Source: Clostridia bacterium (GTDB taxonomy: Bacteria; Bacillota; Clostridia; TANB77; UBA1234). Taken from it: DNA of 64,000 nt. Shown piece after piece: positions 17,651 through 26,659 of the stretch. Both the position numbers and the translations under genes were made by a program. The stretch's first letter is position 1. Each line of letters opens with the position of its first letter. The notes beneath the pieces are model-generated. The model was given only the letters and a program-made list of their open reading frames with translations, ran no database searches and was not told the origin of the DNA. Location: assembly GCA_017469565.1 (NCBI GenBank), contig JAFUGC010000028.1, positions 1 to 64,000 of the forward strand, in the 5' to 3' direction.

Positions 17651-18571
17651 ATGGAAAGTAAGAATAGGAACATTCAAGGGAAAGAAGGCATGCTCACAGA
17701 TTGTAACCTTTGTTCATGGCACTGTAATGTGGATCGCACAGAAACCCTGGGTGTGTGTAAATGTGGAAAAGCACCTAAACTTGCGCTCGCAAGTGTGCAT
17801 TATTGGGAGGAGCCTTGTATCAGTGGCACAAAAGGTTCCGGCACAGTCTTTTTCTCAGGATGTAATTTTAAATGTGATTTTTGTCAGAATTACTCTATTT
17901 CTCAAGAGGGATTTGGCAAAGAAATATCCATACATAGGCTTGCAGAAATTTTTCTGGAGTTACAAGAACAGGGTGTTCATAATATTAATCTTGTTTCACC
18001 CACACCATATGTATTTGCTATTATAGAAGCGTTAGATATCGCCAAGAAAAATGGGCTGCAACTACCAGTGGTATATAATACAAATTCCTATGAAACGCCT
18101 GAAACCATCAGAAAATTAAATGGATATATTGATATTTATTTACCAGATTTGAAATATGTCTCTTTGGAAACGGCGTTAATGCTTTCCAAAGTACCTAATT
18201 ATTTTGAGGCTGCCAGTACAGCAATTGCAGAAATGGTAAATCAGGTGGGGAGACCACAGTTTGATAAAAATGGAATGATGACAAAAGGAGTAATCATAAG
18301 ACATTTAGTACTTCCCAATCATCTCACAGAAACAAAAAAAGTGATTGAATGGGTGAAAGAAAATTTAAATGATAGAGTTTATTTAAGCATTATGGCTCAG
18401 TATTTCCCTACATATAAAGCAAAAGAGCACAAAGACATTAATAGAAAATTAAACAAAAAGGAATATACATTGATTTTAAGAATGTTAGAAAATATTGAAA
18501 ACGGGTATATTCAGGAACTTGGAGAATTTGAAGAGGAGTATGTACCCAATTTTGATCTTCGTGGTGTTTAA
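17651..18571 (+). CDS. Radical SAM protein, PflX/PflA-related (COG1313)
   Basis: 306 aa. The radical-SAM cluster is GCNFKCDFCQN (C71, C75, C78; CX3CX2C). An N-terminal set of cysteines (CNLCSWHC at 18-25, CKCG at 36-39) fits the auxiliary cysteine region of this family. The annotated role, pyruvate-formate-lyase activating enzyme-like, is by homology only, and the real substrate is unknown. Start at ATG 17651 with GAGAGGTG upstream. It follows the formate-THF ligase gene, which gives a loose formate-metabolism context. Confidence 0.85.
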   Translation: MESKNRNIQGKEGMLTDCNLCSWHCNVDRTETLGVCKCGKAPKLALASVHYWEEPCISGTKGSGTVFFSGCNFKCDFCQNYSISQEGFGKEISIHRLAEIFLELQEQGVHNINLVSPTPYVFAIIEALDIAKKNGLQLPVVYNTNSYETPETIRKLNGYIDIYLPDLKYVSLETALMLSKVPNYFEAASTAIAEMVNQVGRPQFDKNGMMTKGVIIRHLVLPNHLTETKKVIEWVKENLNDRVYLSIMAQYFPTYKAKEHKDINRKLNKKEYTLILRMLENIENGYIQELGEFEEEYVPNFDLRGV

Positions 18572-18658
18572 AGTGTTGAAATAATTTTATCATTTACTTG
18601 TTTTGAACGTACAAATATATGGTATAATATTTCCATAAAGTAAGAAAGGTGGAGTTAT

Positions 18659-19906
18659 ATGAATTTTGATGAATTCAAAAAAGCTTTAGAGGATAATGGA
18701 CAGGAGCATATATTAAAATCTTATGAAAGATTAGAAGAATCAGCAAAAGCAAAATTAATAGAACAGGTAGAAAAAATAGATTTTGTAAAAATGAGAGAAC
18801 TTTATGAAAGTACGAAAAAGGCGCCGGAAGTTAGTGAATCTATTATTGAACCAATTGCCTATATTGATTCCAATAAATTATCTGAAGAGGAAAAAGCAGA
18901 TTACATTAGAATCGGCGAAACAGCAATTCAAGAGAATAAATTAGCGGTTGTTACCATGGCGGGAGGTCAGGGCACCAGACTGGGACATTCAGGTCCAAAA
19001 GGCACATTTGATATTGGGATTCCTTCTCATAAAAGTATTTTTGAAATTCAGTGTGATATATTAAAAGAAGCAAATGAAAAATATGGTGTTACTATTCCGT
19101 GGTACATCATGACAAGCAATGAAAATCATCAAGATACGATTGATTTTTTCGAAGCTAATGATTATTTTGGCTATCCAAGAACAGAAATCGGTTACTTTTT
19201 TAGTCAAAATGAACTTCCTATGATTGATGAAGATGGAAAACTCATTTTGAATGAAGAGGGACTGATTAAACTTGCTGCAGATGGGCATGGAGGAGTATTT
19301 GAGGCGTTAGTGACAGGTGGCATTTTAGAAGATATGAAAAAAAGAGGTGCCCAGTGGCTTTTCATTGCTGCTATTGATAATGTTTTAGTAAAAATGGCAG
19401 ATCCTTTGTTCATAGGTTTTGCAATCAAAAAGGAATATAAAATAGCATCGAAAACTATTCCGAAAACTGGACCAGAGGAAAGAGTGGGGGTATTCTGTAA
19501 GAAAGATGGAAAGCCATATGTCATTGAGTACACAGAAATATCTCCAGAGTTTGCCAATATGCGTGATGAGAATGGAGAATTACTTTATGGGGAAGGACAT
19601 GTATTATTGAATCTTTTCCATATCTCTGCATTAGAAGAAATAGAAAAGTTTAAATTACCTTATCATGCTGCTCATAAAAAATGCAGTTATATGAATGAAG
19701 AAGGAGTTGTGATTGCTCCTGAAAAACCAAATGCGTATAAATTTGAGACCTTTTTATTTGATGCATTTGCTAAAATGCCAGAAATTGGACTTCTAAGAGG
19801 AAAAAGAGAAATAGATTTTTCACCAGTAAAAAATGCAGAGGGAGTTGATTCTCCTGAAACTGCAAGAAGAGATTATATGAGGTATCATGGAATAGAGGAA
19901 AGATAG
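18659..19906 (+). CDS. UDP-sugar pyrophosphorylase, UDPGP/UAP1 type
   Basis: 415 aa. The nucleotidyltransferase motif is MAGGQGTRLGHSGPKG (residues 100-115), with FHISALEEI and KFETFLFDAF further on. This matches the eukaryote-like UDPGP family (UDP-N-acetylglucosamine or UDP-hexose pyrophosphorylases), not GalU or GlmU. It makes a UDP-sugar from UTP and sugar-1-phosphate. The sugar specificity cannot be read here. A TATAAT at 18623-18628 gives a likely promoter -10. It is followed 15 bases later by a membrane protein. Confidence 0.87.
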   Translation: MNFDEFKKALEDNGQEHILKSYERLEESAKAKLIEQVEKIDFVKMRELYESTKKAPEVSESIIEPIAYIDSNKLSEEEKADYIRIGETAIQENKLAVVTMAGGQGTRLGHSGPKGTFDIGIPSHKSIFEIQCDILKEANEKYGVTIPWYIMTSNENHQDTIDFFEANDYFGYPRTEIGYFFSQNELPMIDEDGKLILNEEGLIKLAADGHGGVFEALVTGGILEDMKKRGAQWLFIAAIDNVLVKMADPLFIGFAIKKEYKIASKTIPKTGPEERVGVFCKKDGKPYVIEYTEISPEFANMRDENGELLYGEGHVLLNLFHISALEEIEKFKLPYHAAHKKCSYMNEEGVVIAPEKPNAYKFETFLFDAFAKMPEIGLLRGKREIDFSPVKNAEGVDSPETARRDYMRYHGIEER

Positions 19907-19920
19907 GGGATGAAAATAAG

Positions 19921-20505
19921 ATGTCAATTTATATAGTATCAGCTGTCATAGTATTAGTGATTTTGATAAATTATTTGCTTGGGAAAAATTTGTATAGGGA
20001 ACCTAAAAATCCTGGCTATTTTGATAATGTTACGGAATTGAAATTTACCAAAAATAAAAACATTGCTGCTGAACCGCGTTACATTGTGAAAATATCAGTG
20101 TTGATTGGTATCGCGATTGGAATTTATATGGCGTATGCAAGTATTCTTAGGGCTAATTGGGTAGTTGTACTAGGTATGGTACTTATACTTTTATCAGCAT
20201 ATTTAGTGGAACTAACCAAAAGCATCACACTTGATGAGGAAACCATAACATATACTAAATTCTTAAGTAAAAAAAGAACAATTGACATCCAAGACATTTC
20301 AGGGATGTATATTTATAGCTTTAATAAAAAGTTTTTAAAGCAACATGCATATACAACAAAACTTGTGATAACGTTGAAAAATGGCGAGAGAGTCAAACTT
20401 TCCCTTTCTAGTTTAGATAATAGAGCTGTTTTAAATATGATGAAAGATAATTTTGGTGTATCTAGCAATAAAATGTATATTGCTAACAAAAAGAAAAAGG
20501 CTTAG
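19921..20505 (+). CDS. Membrane protein of unknown function, PH-like C-terminal region
   Basis: 194 aa. Hydrophobic segments lie near residues 5-20 and at about 58-100 (two spans). A cytoplasmic C-terminal part follows, with TLDEETITYTKFLSKKRTIDIQDISGM, which resembles bacterial PH-like domains. It is likely co-transcribed with the pyrophosphorylase gene and ends at the 20529 terminator. The function is unknown. Confidence 0.6.
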   Translation: MSIYIVSAVIVLVILINYLLGKNLYREPKNPGYFDNVTELKFTKNKNIAAEPRYIVKISVLIGIAIGIYMAYASILRANWVVVLGMVLILLSAYLVELTKSITLDEETITYTKFLSKKRTIDIQDISGMYIYSFNKKFLKQHAYTTKLVITLKNGERVKLSLSSLDNRAVLNMMKDNFGVSSNKMYIANKKKKA

Positions 20506-20528
20506 AAATTTAATAGAAGGAAAGAAGG

Positions 20529-20558
20529 CAGGTACTCATTTTGGGGTGCCTGTTTTTT
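20529..20558 (+). terminator. Intrinsic terminator
   Basis: CAGGTACTC pairs with GGGGTGCCTG (with G-T pairs), followed by six T. Confidence 0.75.
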
Positions 20559-20630
20559 ATTGTATAAAAGCTACATGAATTGGAAAAAATTATCATGAAG
20601 AATACAAGGAAAGTTGGGAAAGGAGAGCAT

Positions 20631-20939
20631 ATGATAACAAATGTGAATAAAAAAGTGATTTGTGTCAAGGATATCCCGTCAAACATCATTGAGGAGGCAA
20701 TATTCATATTGAAAAATGATATTTCCTTTGAAAAAAATGAAAAGCGAAAAACGAATCGTAAGGAAATAGCAACTAACGAAGCAGAGGATTTCTTGAAGGA
20801 TTATATTTATCAAATGGAAAAGGAGGAAATGAAAGAGAAAGAAGAAAACAACCTAGTCCGAAAAATAATGAAAATTGCTTTGATAGCGGTGGGGGGAGTC
20901 TTGGCATGTTATTTATTCATTAGTGCAGTCATAAATTAA
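20631..20939 (+). CDS. Small C-terminally anchored protein of unknown function
   Basis: 102 aa from ATG 20631, chosen because AAAGGAG is just upstream (earlier in-frame starts lack one). The body is very charged and Lys/Glu-rich (KRKTNRKE, MEKEEMKEKEEN) and probably coiled coil. It ends in one hydrophobic span (about residues 82-100), so it is tail-anchored. It precedes the spoIVFA-like gene by 68 bases. I do not recognise the family. Confidence 0.6.
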   Translation: MITNVNKKVICVKDIPSNIIEEAIFILKNDISFEKNEKRKTNRKEIATNEAEDFLKDYIYQMEKEEMKEKEENNLVRKIMKIALIAVGGVLACYLFISAVIN

Positions 20940-21007
20940 ATGGTCAAGCAATATATATGTAACTAGTAAATAATCATTGGCAGCTATAGAAAGGAAGGAT
21001 AGAGAAT

Positions 21008-21889
21008 ATGGAGAGAACAATTGATAGAACTAGTTATCGAAGAAGTAATAGGATGAATGTGGAGGAAATACCCGTGTCATCCCATAAGAAAAGTATGAAA
21101 TCTGTTTTTTTCAATGAGACGATTATCGCGATGTCAATTTTGATTGGTGTTTTAAGCGTAAAGCTATTAGATTTACAATATGCTGAAGATTGGCTGTCTA
21201 ATGAAATAAATGCAGGGATTCCATTTGAGACGGTTGCAACAAAGGTGACACACCAATATCATCAATTAACGGAAGAATTAGAAGCGTTTTTATTTTCAGG
21301 TGATACCATAAATGAAAACGAGGATATACACCAGTCTAATGAGATAGATTCTGATAAAATGGTATTTAGTGGTGAAAATACAACCAATCAAGAAGAAGAT
21401 GAAAATTTAGATTCTGAAAGTAAGAATTTAGAAGATAGTAGTATTATTTACGAAAGCGCAGTTGAAGGCGTCAATCAACTCTCGGAAGATGCAAAGATTG
21501 TGAAGGAAAATTATGATTTAATCAGACCGATATCTGGCATTGTCACATCTGTTTTTGGGGCAAGAACGGATAGTAATCCTATTGTAAGCTCTTATCATAC
21601 GGGACTTGACATCGCTGCTAATACGGGTACTACCATTGTCGCATCGCATTCGGGAGAGGTGACTTATGCGGGGGTTCTTGGGGGATATGGTAATTGTATT
21701 ATGATTACAGATGGAGAACTTACCACACTTTATGGACATTGTTCGAAGATATCAGTAAAAAAAGGAGCAAAAATAATACAAGGGGAAAAGATTGGTGAGG
21801 TAGGAATGACGGGAAATGCCACGGGACCACATGTACACTTTGAAATAAGGTATGAAGGACGATATGTAAATCCAGAGGATGTGGTCTAA
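21008..21889 (+). CDS. spoIVFA: SpoIVFA-like membrane protein with M23 (LytM) domain
   Basis: 293 aa: a basic N-terminus, one span (about 38-56), an acidic low-complexity linker (about 100-150) and a C-terminal M23 domain with SYHTGLDIAA (H and D ligands) and GPHVHFEIRY (H-x-H). In Bacillus, SpoIVFA holds BofA and SpoIVFB together in the outer forespore membrane and keeps pro-sigma-K processing off. The call rests on position: it overlaps a SpoIVFB-like M50 gene upstream of rplU-rpmA-obg, exactly the Bacillus order. Unlike a degenerate M23 fold, the visible metal ligands are intact. Confidence 0.75.
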   Translation: MERTIDRTSYRRSNRMNVEEIPVSSHKKSMKSVFFNETIIAMSILIGVLSVKLLDLQYAEDWLSNEINAGIPFETVATKVTHQYHQLTEELEAFLFSGDTINENEDIHQSNEIDSDKMVFSGENTTNQEEDENLDSESKNLEDSSIIYESAVEGVNQLSEDAKIVKENYDLIRPISGIVTSVFGARTDSNPIVSSYHTGLDIAANTGTTIVASHSGEVTYAGVLGGYGNCIMITDGELTTLYGHCSKISVKKGAKIIQGEKIGEVGMTGNATGPHVHFEIRYEGRYVNPEDVV

Positions 21890-22510
21890 TGTCTATTAAA
21901 ATTCATATTTATTTGTTGATGATGTGTGCCTATATGTATGCTACACGGCAGATTAGAATCTTTTTTATATTATTACGCCTTTTCTATCATGCACGAATTG
22001 GCACATATCATTACGTCACTTATTTTAAGAGTAGATGTAAAGGAAGTTACATTACTTCCTGTTGGTGTGAATGCAAAATATGAGAGTAACATTGGTCCTA
22101 GCAAGGAACTATTCATCAGTATGGTGGGGCCTCTGGCTAGTTTTATATTTTCTGCCATACTAAAAGATAAAACATTTTCCTTGATGAATATATGTATAGG
22201 AATTTTCAATCTCATTCCCATTTATCCAATGGATGGTGGAAGAATCTTAAGAAGTTTTTTAACTTTGATTTTTAGACGCGGAAAGAGTGAGTTAGAATTG
22301 CAAATTACTAAAATGCAGGCAATCAAAATAAGTAATCGTGTGACAAAATTTTTTATGATTCTCATTTTGTTGATTTCCATTGCATTAGTAGCTTATGCTA
22401 AGAGCTTTTATTTTATGGTATTAGCGGCTTATATTTTTTACATCTCAAGAGAAGAATTAAAAAAAGAAAGATTTTTTGAAGTATTTAACTATTTACAAAA
22501 AGAAGAATAA
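21889..22510 (+). pseudogene. spoIVFB: SpoIVFB-like M50 site-2 protease, frameshifted near its N-terminus
   Basis: The family N-terminus (MSIKIHIYLLMMC) is encoded from ATG 21889, which overlaps the spoIVFA stop (TAATG). The rest of the protease reads one frame over (open from about 21926): SIMHELAHI (zinc HExxH), PVGVN, and NLIPIYPMDGGRI (third zinc ligand). Removing one base around 21944-21948 (gctacacggc) would join the frames as ATGRLE. In Bacillus this enzyme cleaves pro-sigma-K in the mother cell membrane. It is either a real lesion, an assembly error, or the cell starts at GTG 21926 / ATG 21938 and loses the first span. Confidence 0.75.
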
Positions 22511-22539
22511 ATAATAAACTATTAGTTGAGGTGGGGCGA

Positions 22540-23682
22540 ATGATAACGAAAGAAAAAGGATATTCATTAAGTGTATTAGTAATTACCATTGCAGTGATGC
22601 TGATCCTTGCAACAACTGCTATTGTAACACTTAAGAACCTAACAAAGGATAGAGAAGTAACACAGTTTATGAGTGATTTAAGAGAGGTAGAGCAGTTTGT
22701 CAAAGAATATTATTCTACCAAAAATACTTTACCAATTATCTATAATGATGGCTTGCCAGCATCATTTAATCTAACAAAAGAGATGGAAACGCAAGAACAT
22801 GCCAATGACAAAGGGGAGTATTTCTATATTGATTTAGATAAATTAGGAAAGATTAACCTATATGACGATAACAGGGGATATATTTTGAATGAAAGTTCAC
22901 TGAATGTGTATGTAACAAATCCTATTACATATAATGCAAGTGGTGATAAGGGTACAAAGTATTACACTCTTACAGATGAGATTCTTGGAATAAATAAGAC
23001 GTATGGAGTTACGGATAAATTCCAGATAGTTGTTGCAGGAAATCCTATTACATGGGTAGGAAGTGCAAATCTCACAGTATCTATCCCAGACCATGATGAT
23101 GTTAATAATAGATGGAATTTTAAATATTATGAGGATGGTCCTATTACTGCATCACAGTTCAAAACGCTTGGAACCTCTTTTTCCTATGGAGAAATCATAG
23201 AGATAAAAGCTAATGGAATTTATAGTATTTATGTAGAAGATGAAGAGGGATATGCTAAAGTTGTCAATGTAATTGTTACAAAGATAGATGAGGCTGCACC
23301 AACTGTTTCCTTATCTGGAGGAAAGGTTCTGGTAGGAGATGATGAGACGGGAATTAAAAAAATTCTATATACCGTTAGTGGTGCATCGCCAAGCTTTGAA
23401 AAAGATTTAAGTAATTATGAAGCTGATTATGCTGATTATTCAAATGAATATAATGCTATCATCAATAAGTATAGTGGACTCACTCTTGGCGCGGCAGAGA
23501 CTGCTCAAAAAAATGAAGAAATATCTGATTTAGATATCAAATATCCTCAGTTTCAGCGTAACGGTACTGCATTTACTGATACTCAGACTAACATCATCTT
23601 ATATGTGGAAGATTATGCAGGCAATAGGAGCTCATTAAGTGGAGTTTCTAGAAAGATTATTCGTGACAGCAATTTGTATTAA
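22540..23682 (+). CDS. Pilin-like secreted/anchored protein
   Basis: 380 aa from ATG 22540 (GAGGTGGGG upstream). The N-terminus has KEKGYSLSVLV followed by a long hydrophobic helix and a polar segment, the shape of a type IV prepilin. Cleavage is expected after G7, but the usual Glu at +5 is absent (V). The rest is extracellular, beta-rich and acidic, with an Ig-like region near YGEIIEIKANGIYSIYVED and a closing YVEDYAGNRSSLSG. It sits between spoIVFB and rplU, where Bacillus has nothing, and ends in a hairpin at 23696. The role is unknown. Confidence 0.65.
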   Translation: MITKEKGYSLSVLVITIAVMLILATTAIVTLKNLTKDREVTQFMSDLREVEQFVKEYYSTKNTLPIIYNDGLPASFNLTKEMETQEHANDKGEYFYIDLDKLGKINLYDDNRGYILNESSLNVYVTNPITYNASGDKGTKYYTLTDEILGINKTYGVTDKFQIVVAGNPITWVGSANLTVSIPDHDDVNNRWNFKYYEDGPITASQFKTLGTSFSYGEIIEIKANGIYSIYVEDEEGYAKVVNVIVTKIDEAAPTVSLSGGKVLVGDDETGIKKILYTVSGASPSFEKDLSNYEADYADYSNEYNAIINKYSGLTLGAAETAQKNEEISDLDIKYPQFQRNGTAFTDTQTNIILYVEDYAGNRSSLSGVSRKIIRDSNLY

Positions 23683-23695
23683 GAGTTTGCAATCA

Positions 23696-23735
23696 AAAAG
23701 CGGACAAAAAGGGACAGTCTTTTTTGTTCGCTTTT
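23696..23735 (+). terminator. Terminator-like hairpin with GGGACA core
   Basis: AAAAGCGGACAAAAA pairs with TTTTTTGTTCGCTTTT around a GGGACAGT loop. It ends the pilin-like gene and isolates the rplU promoter. It is a member of the dispersed hairpin family noted in findings. Confidence 0.7.
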
Positions 23736-23776
23736 ATGAATTATCCTAAGAAAGATAGGCTTTTTTGAAAAAAATA

Positions 23777-23805
23777 TTGACAATGAAGAATTGTGATAGT
23801 ATAAT
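23777..23805 (+). promoter_or_regulatory. Sigma-A type promoter of rplU-rpmA
   Basis: TTGACA 23777-23782, 17-base spacer, TATAAT 23800-23805: full consensus. Confidence 0.88.
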
Positions 23806-23810
23806 ATCTA

Positions 23811-23935
23811 CCGTGTAATCCGCCTAATTAAGGTGATAAATACCATTGGAAAATGAGAACAATAAACTAAACTGCAAACAAAGAATGGTTACCTAAATAT
23901 AGAGATTAGCGAGTTTTATATGAAGGAGGTGCTTT
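23811..23935 (+). promoter_or_regulatory. Ribosomal protein L21 leader (autoregulatory 5' UTR), probable
   Basis: The 125-base leader between the promoter and rplU has CCGTGTAATCCGCC near its 5' end and AGGAGGTG at its 3' end. This resembles the known Firmicute L21 leader motif by position and the CCGTGTAATCCG start. The fold was recognised by eye only. Confidence 0.6.
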
Positions 23936-23937
23936 AG

Positions 23938-24294
23938 ATGTACGCTATAATCGAAGCATGTGGAAAGCAATACAAAGTAGCTGAAGGAGATTTAGTTTTC
24001 CTTGAGAAATTAGAAGCAAATGAAGGTGAAAAGGTTACTTTTGATCAAGTTCTTTTAATTTCAGATGGAGAAAAAGTAAAAGTTGGAACACCAACTGTTA
24101 AAAATGCTAAAGTAGAAGCTACTGTTGTGGAGCATGGTAAGGCTAAAAAGATCGTTGTTTTCAAATACAAGGCTAAAAAGAATGAGAGAAAGAAACAAGG
24201 ACATAGACAACCATACACAAAAGTAAAGATTGAGAAAATCAGTCAAAGAGCAAGTACTAGAAAATCTGCTACTGCAGAAGAAGTTGCTGAATAA
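23938..24294 (+). CDS. rplU: 50S ribosomal protein L21
   Basis: 118 aa, starting [14 protein letters not shown], with [25 protein letters not shown], the L21 signature. It is usually about 103 aa; here a C-terminal tail ([14 protein letters not shown]) adds about 15 residues. AAGGAGGTG precedes the ATG. It is followed by rpmA with only 56 bases between, so there is no prp/ysxB gene. Confidence 0.96.
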   Translation: MYAIIEACGKQYKVAEGDLVFLEKLEANEGEKVTFDQVLLISDGEKVKVGTPTVKNAKVEATVVEHGKAKKIVVFKYKAKKNERKKQGHRQPYTKVKIEKISQRASTRKSATAEEVAE

Positions 24295-24350
24295 TTAGAA
24301 TTTTTAAGAAAATGCTAATAGAATAATGAATTTCGAAAGGAGTGAATAAA

Positions 24351-24617
24351 ATGGCACATAAAAAAGGTATGGGTAGTACCAAAAACGGACGTGATAGTGA
24401 GTCAAAAAGACTTGGTGCCAAAAGAGCTGATGGTCAATTTGTTTTAGCTGGAAATATCCTAGTAAGACAAAGAGGAACAAAAATACATCCAGGTACAAAC
24501 GTTGGAATCGGCAGTGATGATACTCTATACGCAAAAGCAGATGGTATAGTTAAGTTTGAAAGAAAAGGAAAAGATAAAAAACAAGTTAGTATCATTACAG
24601 AAACTGCAAATAAATAA
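24351..24617 (+). CDS. rpmA: 50S ribosomal protein L27, short N-terminus
   Basis: 88 aa from ATG 24351 (AAAGGAG upstream; an earlier ATG at 24342 would only add MNK). It begins [22 protein letters not shown], so the mature-type N-terminus is encoded directly. Most Firmicutes instead encode a hydrophobic extension that the Prp protease removes. The sequence is otherwise standard for L27. Confidence 0.96.
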   Translation: MAHKKGMGSTKNGRDSESKRLGAKRADGQFVLAGNILVRQRGTKIHPGTNVGIGSDDTLYAKADGIVKFERKGKDKKQVSIITETANK

Positions 24618-24625
24618 GTTATTTT

Positions 24626-24659
24626 CCGCACTAAGCTTAAAGTTTAGTGCGGTTTTTTT
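24626..24659 (+). terminator. Intrinsic terminator after rpmA
   Basis: CCGCACTAA/TTAGTGCGG stem followed by seven T. Confidence 0.9.
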
Positions 24660-24674
24660 AGTTGAGAGATTCAA

Positions 24675-24723
24675 ACAGAGGAAAAAGTGTCAACTTAAGA
24701 GAGAGTAATACTTTTTCCTCCGT
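24675..24723. repeat. Inverted repeat (GACGGAGGAAAA family) before obg
   Basis: The left arm 24675-24688 pairs with 24710-24723 around a 21-base loop. On the minus strand it reads GACGGAGGAAAAAG, the same core as the hairpins at 26489 and 32997. It lies between the rpmA terminator and the obg promoter. Confidence 0.6.
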
Positions 24724-24776
24724 CTTGGATTTATCAACTTGTCCTTCAAAAAGTTTACATAAATTAGAATAATCTA

Positions 24777-24805
24777 TTGTAAAATTGGAAAAAATATGAT
24801 AAAAT
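24777..24805 (+). promoter_or_regulatory. Promoter of obg
   Basis: TTGTAA 24777-24782, 17-base spacer, TAAAAT 24800-24805; ATG follows at 24836. Confidence 0.65.
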
Positions 24806-24832
24806 ATTGTCTGGAAAACAAAAGGAGAATGA

Positions 24833-26107
<1,275 letters not shown>

Positions 26108-26212
26108 GGAAGTTTTAATGATGGATAAAGAAAATAGAATAAAAATGCAAATGAAAAATAGTAATAATTACAGCGGACAAGGAATAATATTTGTAAAAAT
26201 AGGAGGTGTAAT

Positions 26213-26473
26213 ATGCTATCAACCACATTTGCATCATACGCTTTAATGGCCGTATTTGGATTAGTTGCACTTACAAAGATTATTGCTGATAGAAGGCTTG
26301 CTTTTGTAACAATTCTTTTAAACTTAATGTTTGGAGGGGCATTGTATGTTATTTTAAACATTTGCAATATAAGTTTGCCTTTTAATGCAATTTCAGCATC
26401 ATGTATTACGCTTTTAGGAGCACCTGGTGTGATATTGCTTTTAATATTAAGGTTTATATTTGGAACATTTTAA
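26213..26473 (+). CDS. bofA: BofA-like inhibitor of pro-sigma-K processing
   Basis: 86 aa, two to three hydrophobic spans, ending LGAPGVILLLILRFIFG, the conserved BofA tail (L-G-x-P-G-V-x-L-L). In Bacillus, BofA with SpoIVFA holds the SpoIVFB protease inactive until a forespore signal arrives. Start ATG 26213 follows GGAGGTG. The gene lies about 100 bases after obg and 3.7 kb after spoIVFB. Having it this close to spoIVFA/FB is notable because Bacillus bofA is elsewhere (near recR). Confidence 0.85.
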   Translation: MLSTTFASYALMAVFGLVALTKIIADRRLAFVTILLNLMFGGALYVILNICNISLPFNAISASCITLLGAPGVILLLILRFIFGTF

Positions 26474-26488
26474 ACTAAAAAAAATAAG

Positions 26489-26525
26489 TTAGGGACGGAG
26501 GAAATGCATTTTCCTCCGTCCCTAA
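26489..26525. terminator. Strong GGGACGGAGGAAA hairpin between bofA and murJ
   Basis: TTAGGGACGGAGGAAA pairs perfectly with its complement (TTTCCTCCGTCCCTAA) around a short loop, 15 bp or more. It probably terminates the bofA transcript. Nearly the same sequence occurs at 32997-33037. Confidence 0.7.
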
Positions 26526-26659
26526 TTTGTTTCCTTTTTCTTTTGAAAAGAGTTATTTTTTAAAATTTACTTTTTTAAGTGCTTTCTTTGTGTTAATATA
26601 TTACAATAGATTGTATATCAAATAGCAATTACATGAAAAAGGAGATTTAAAGAGATTTT

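Noticed and set aside
26118-26245. 42-codon ORF between obg and bofA
   Set aside because: No Shine-Dalgarno, low complexity, and it overlaps the well-supported bofA start.
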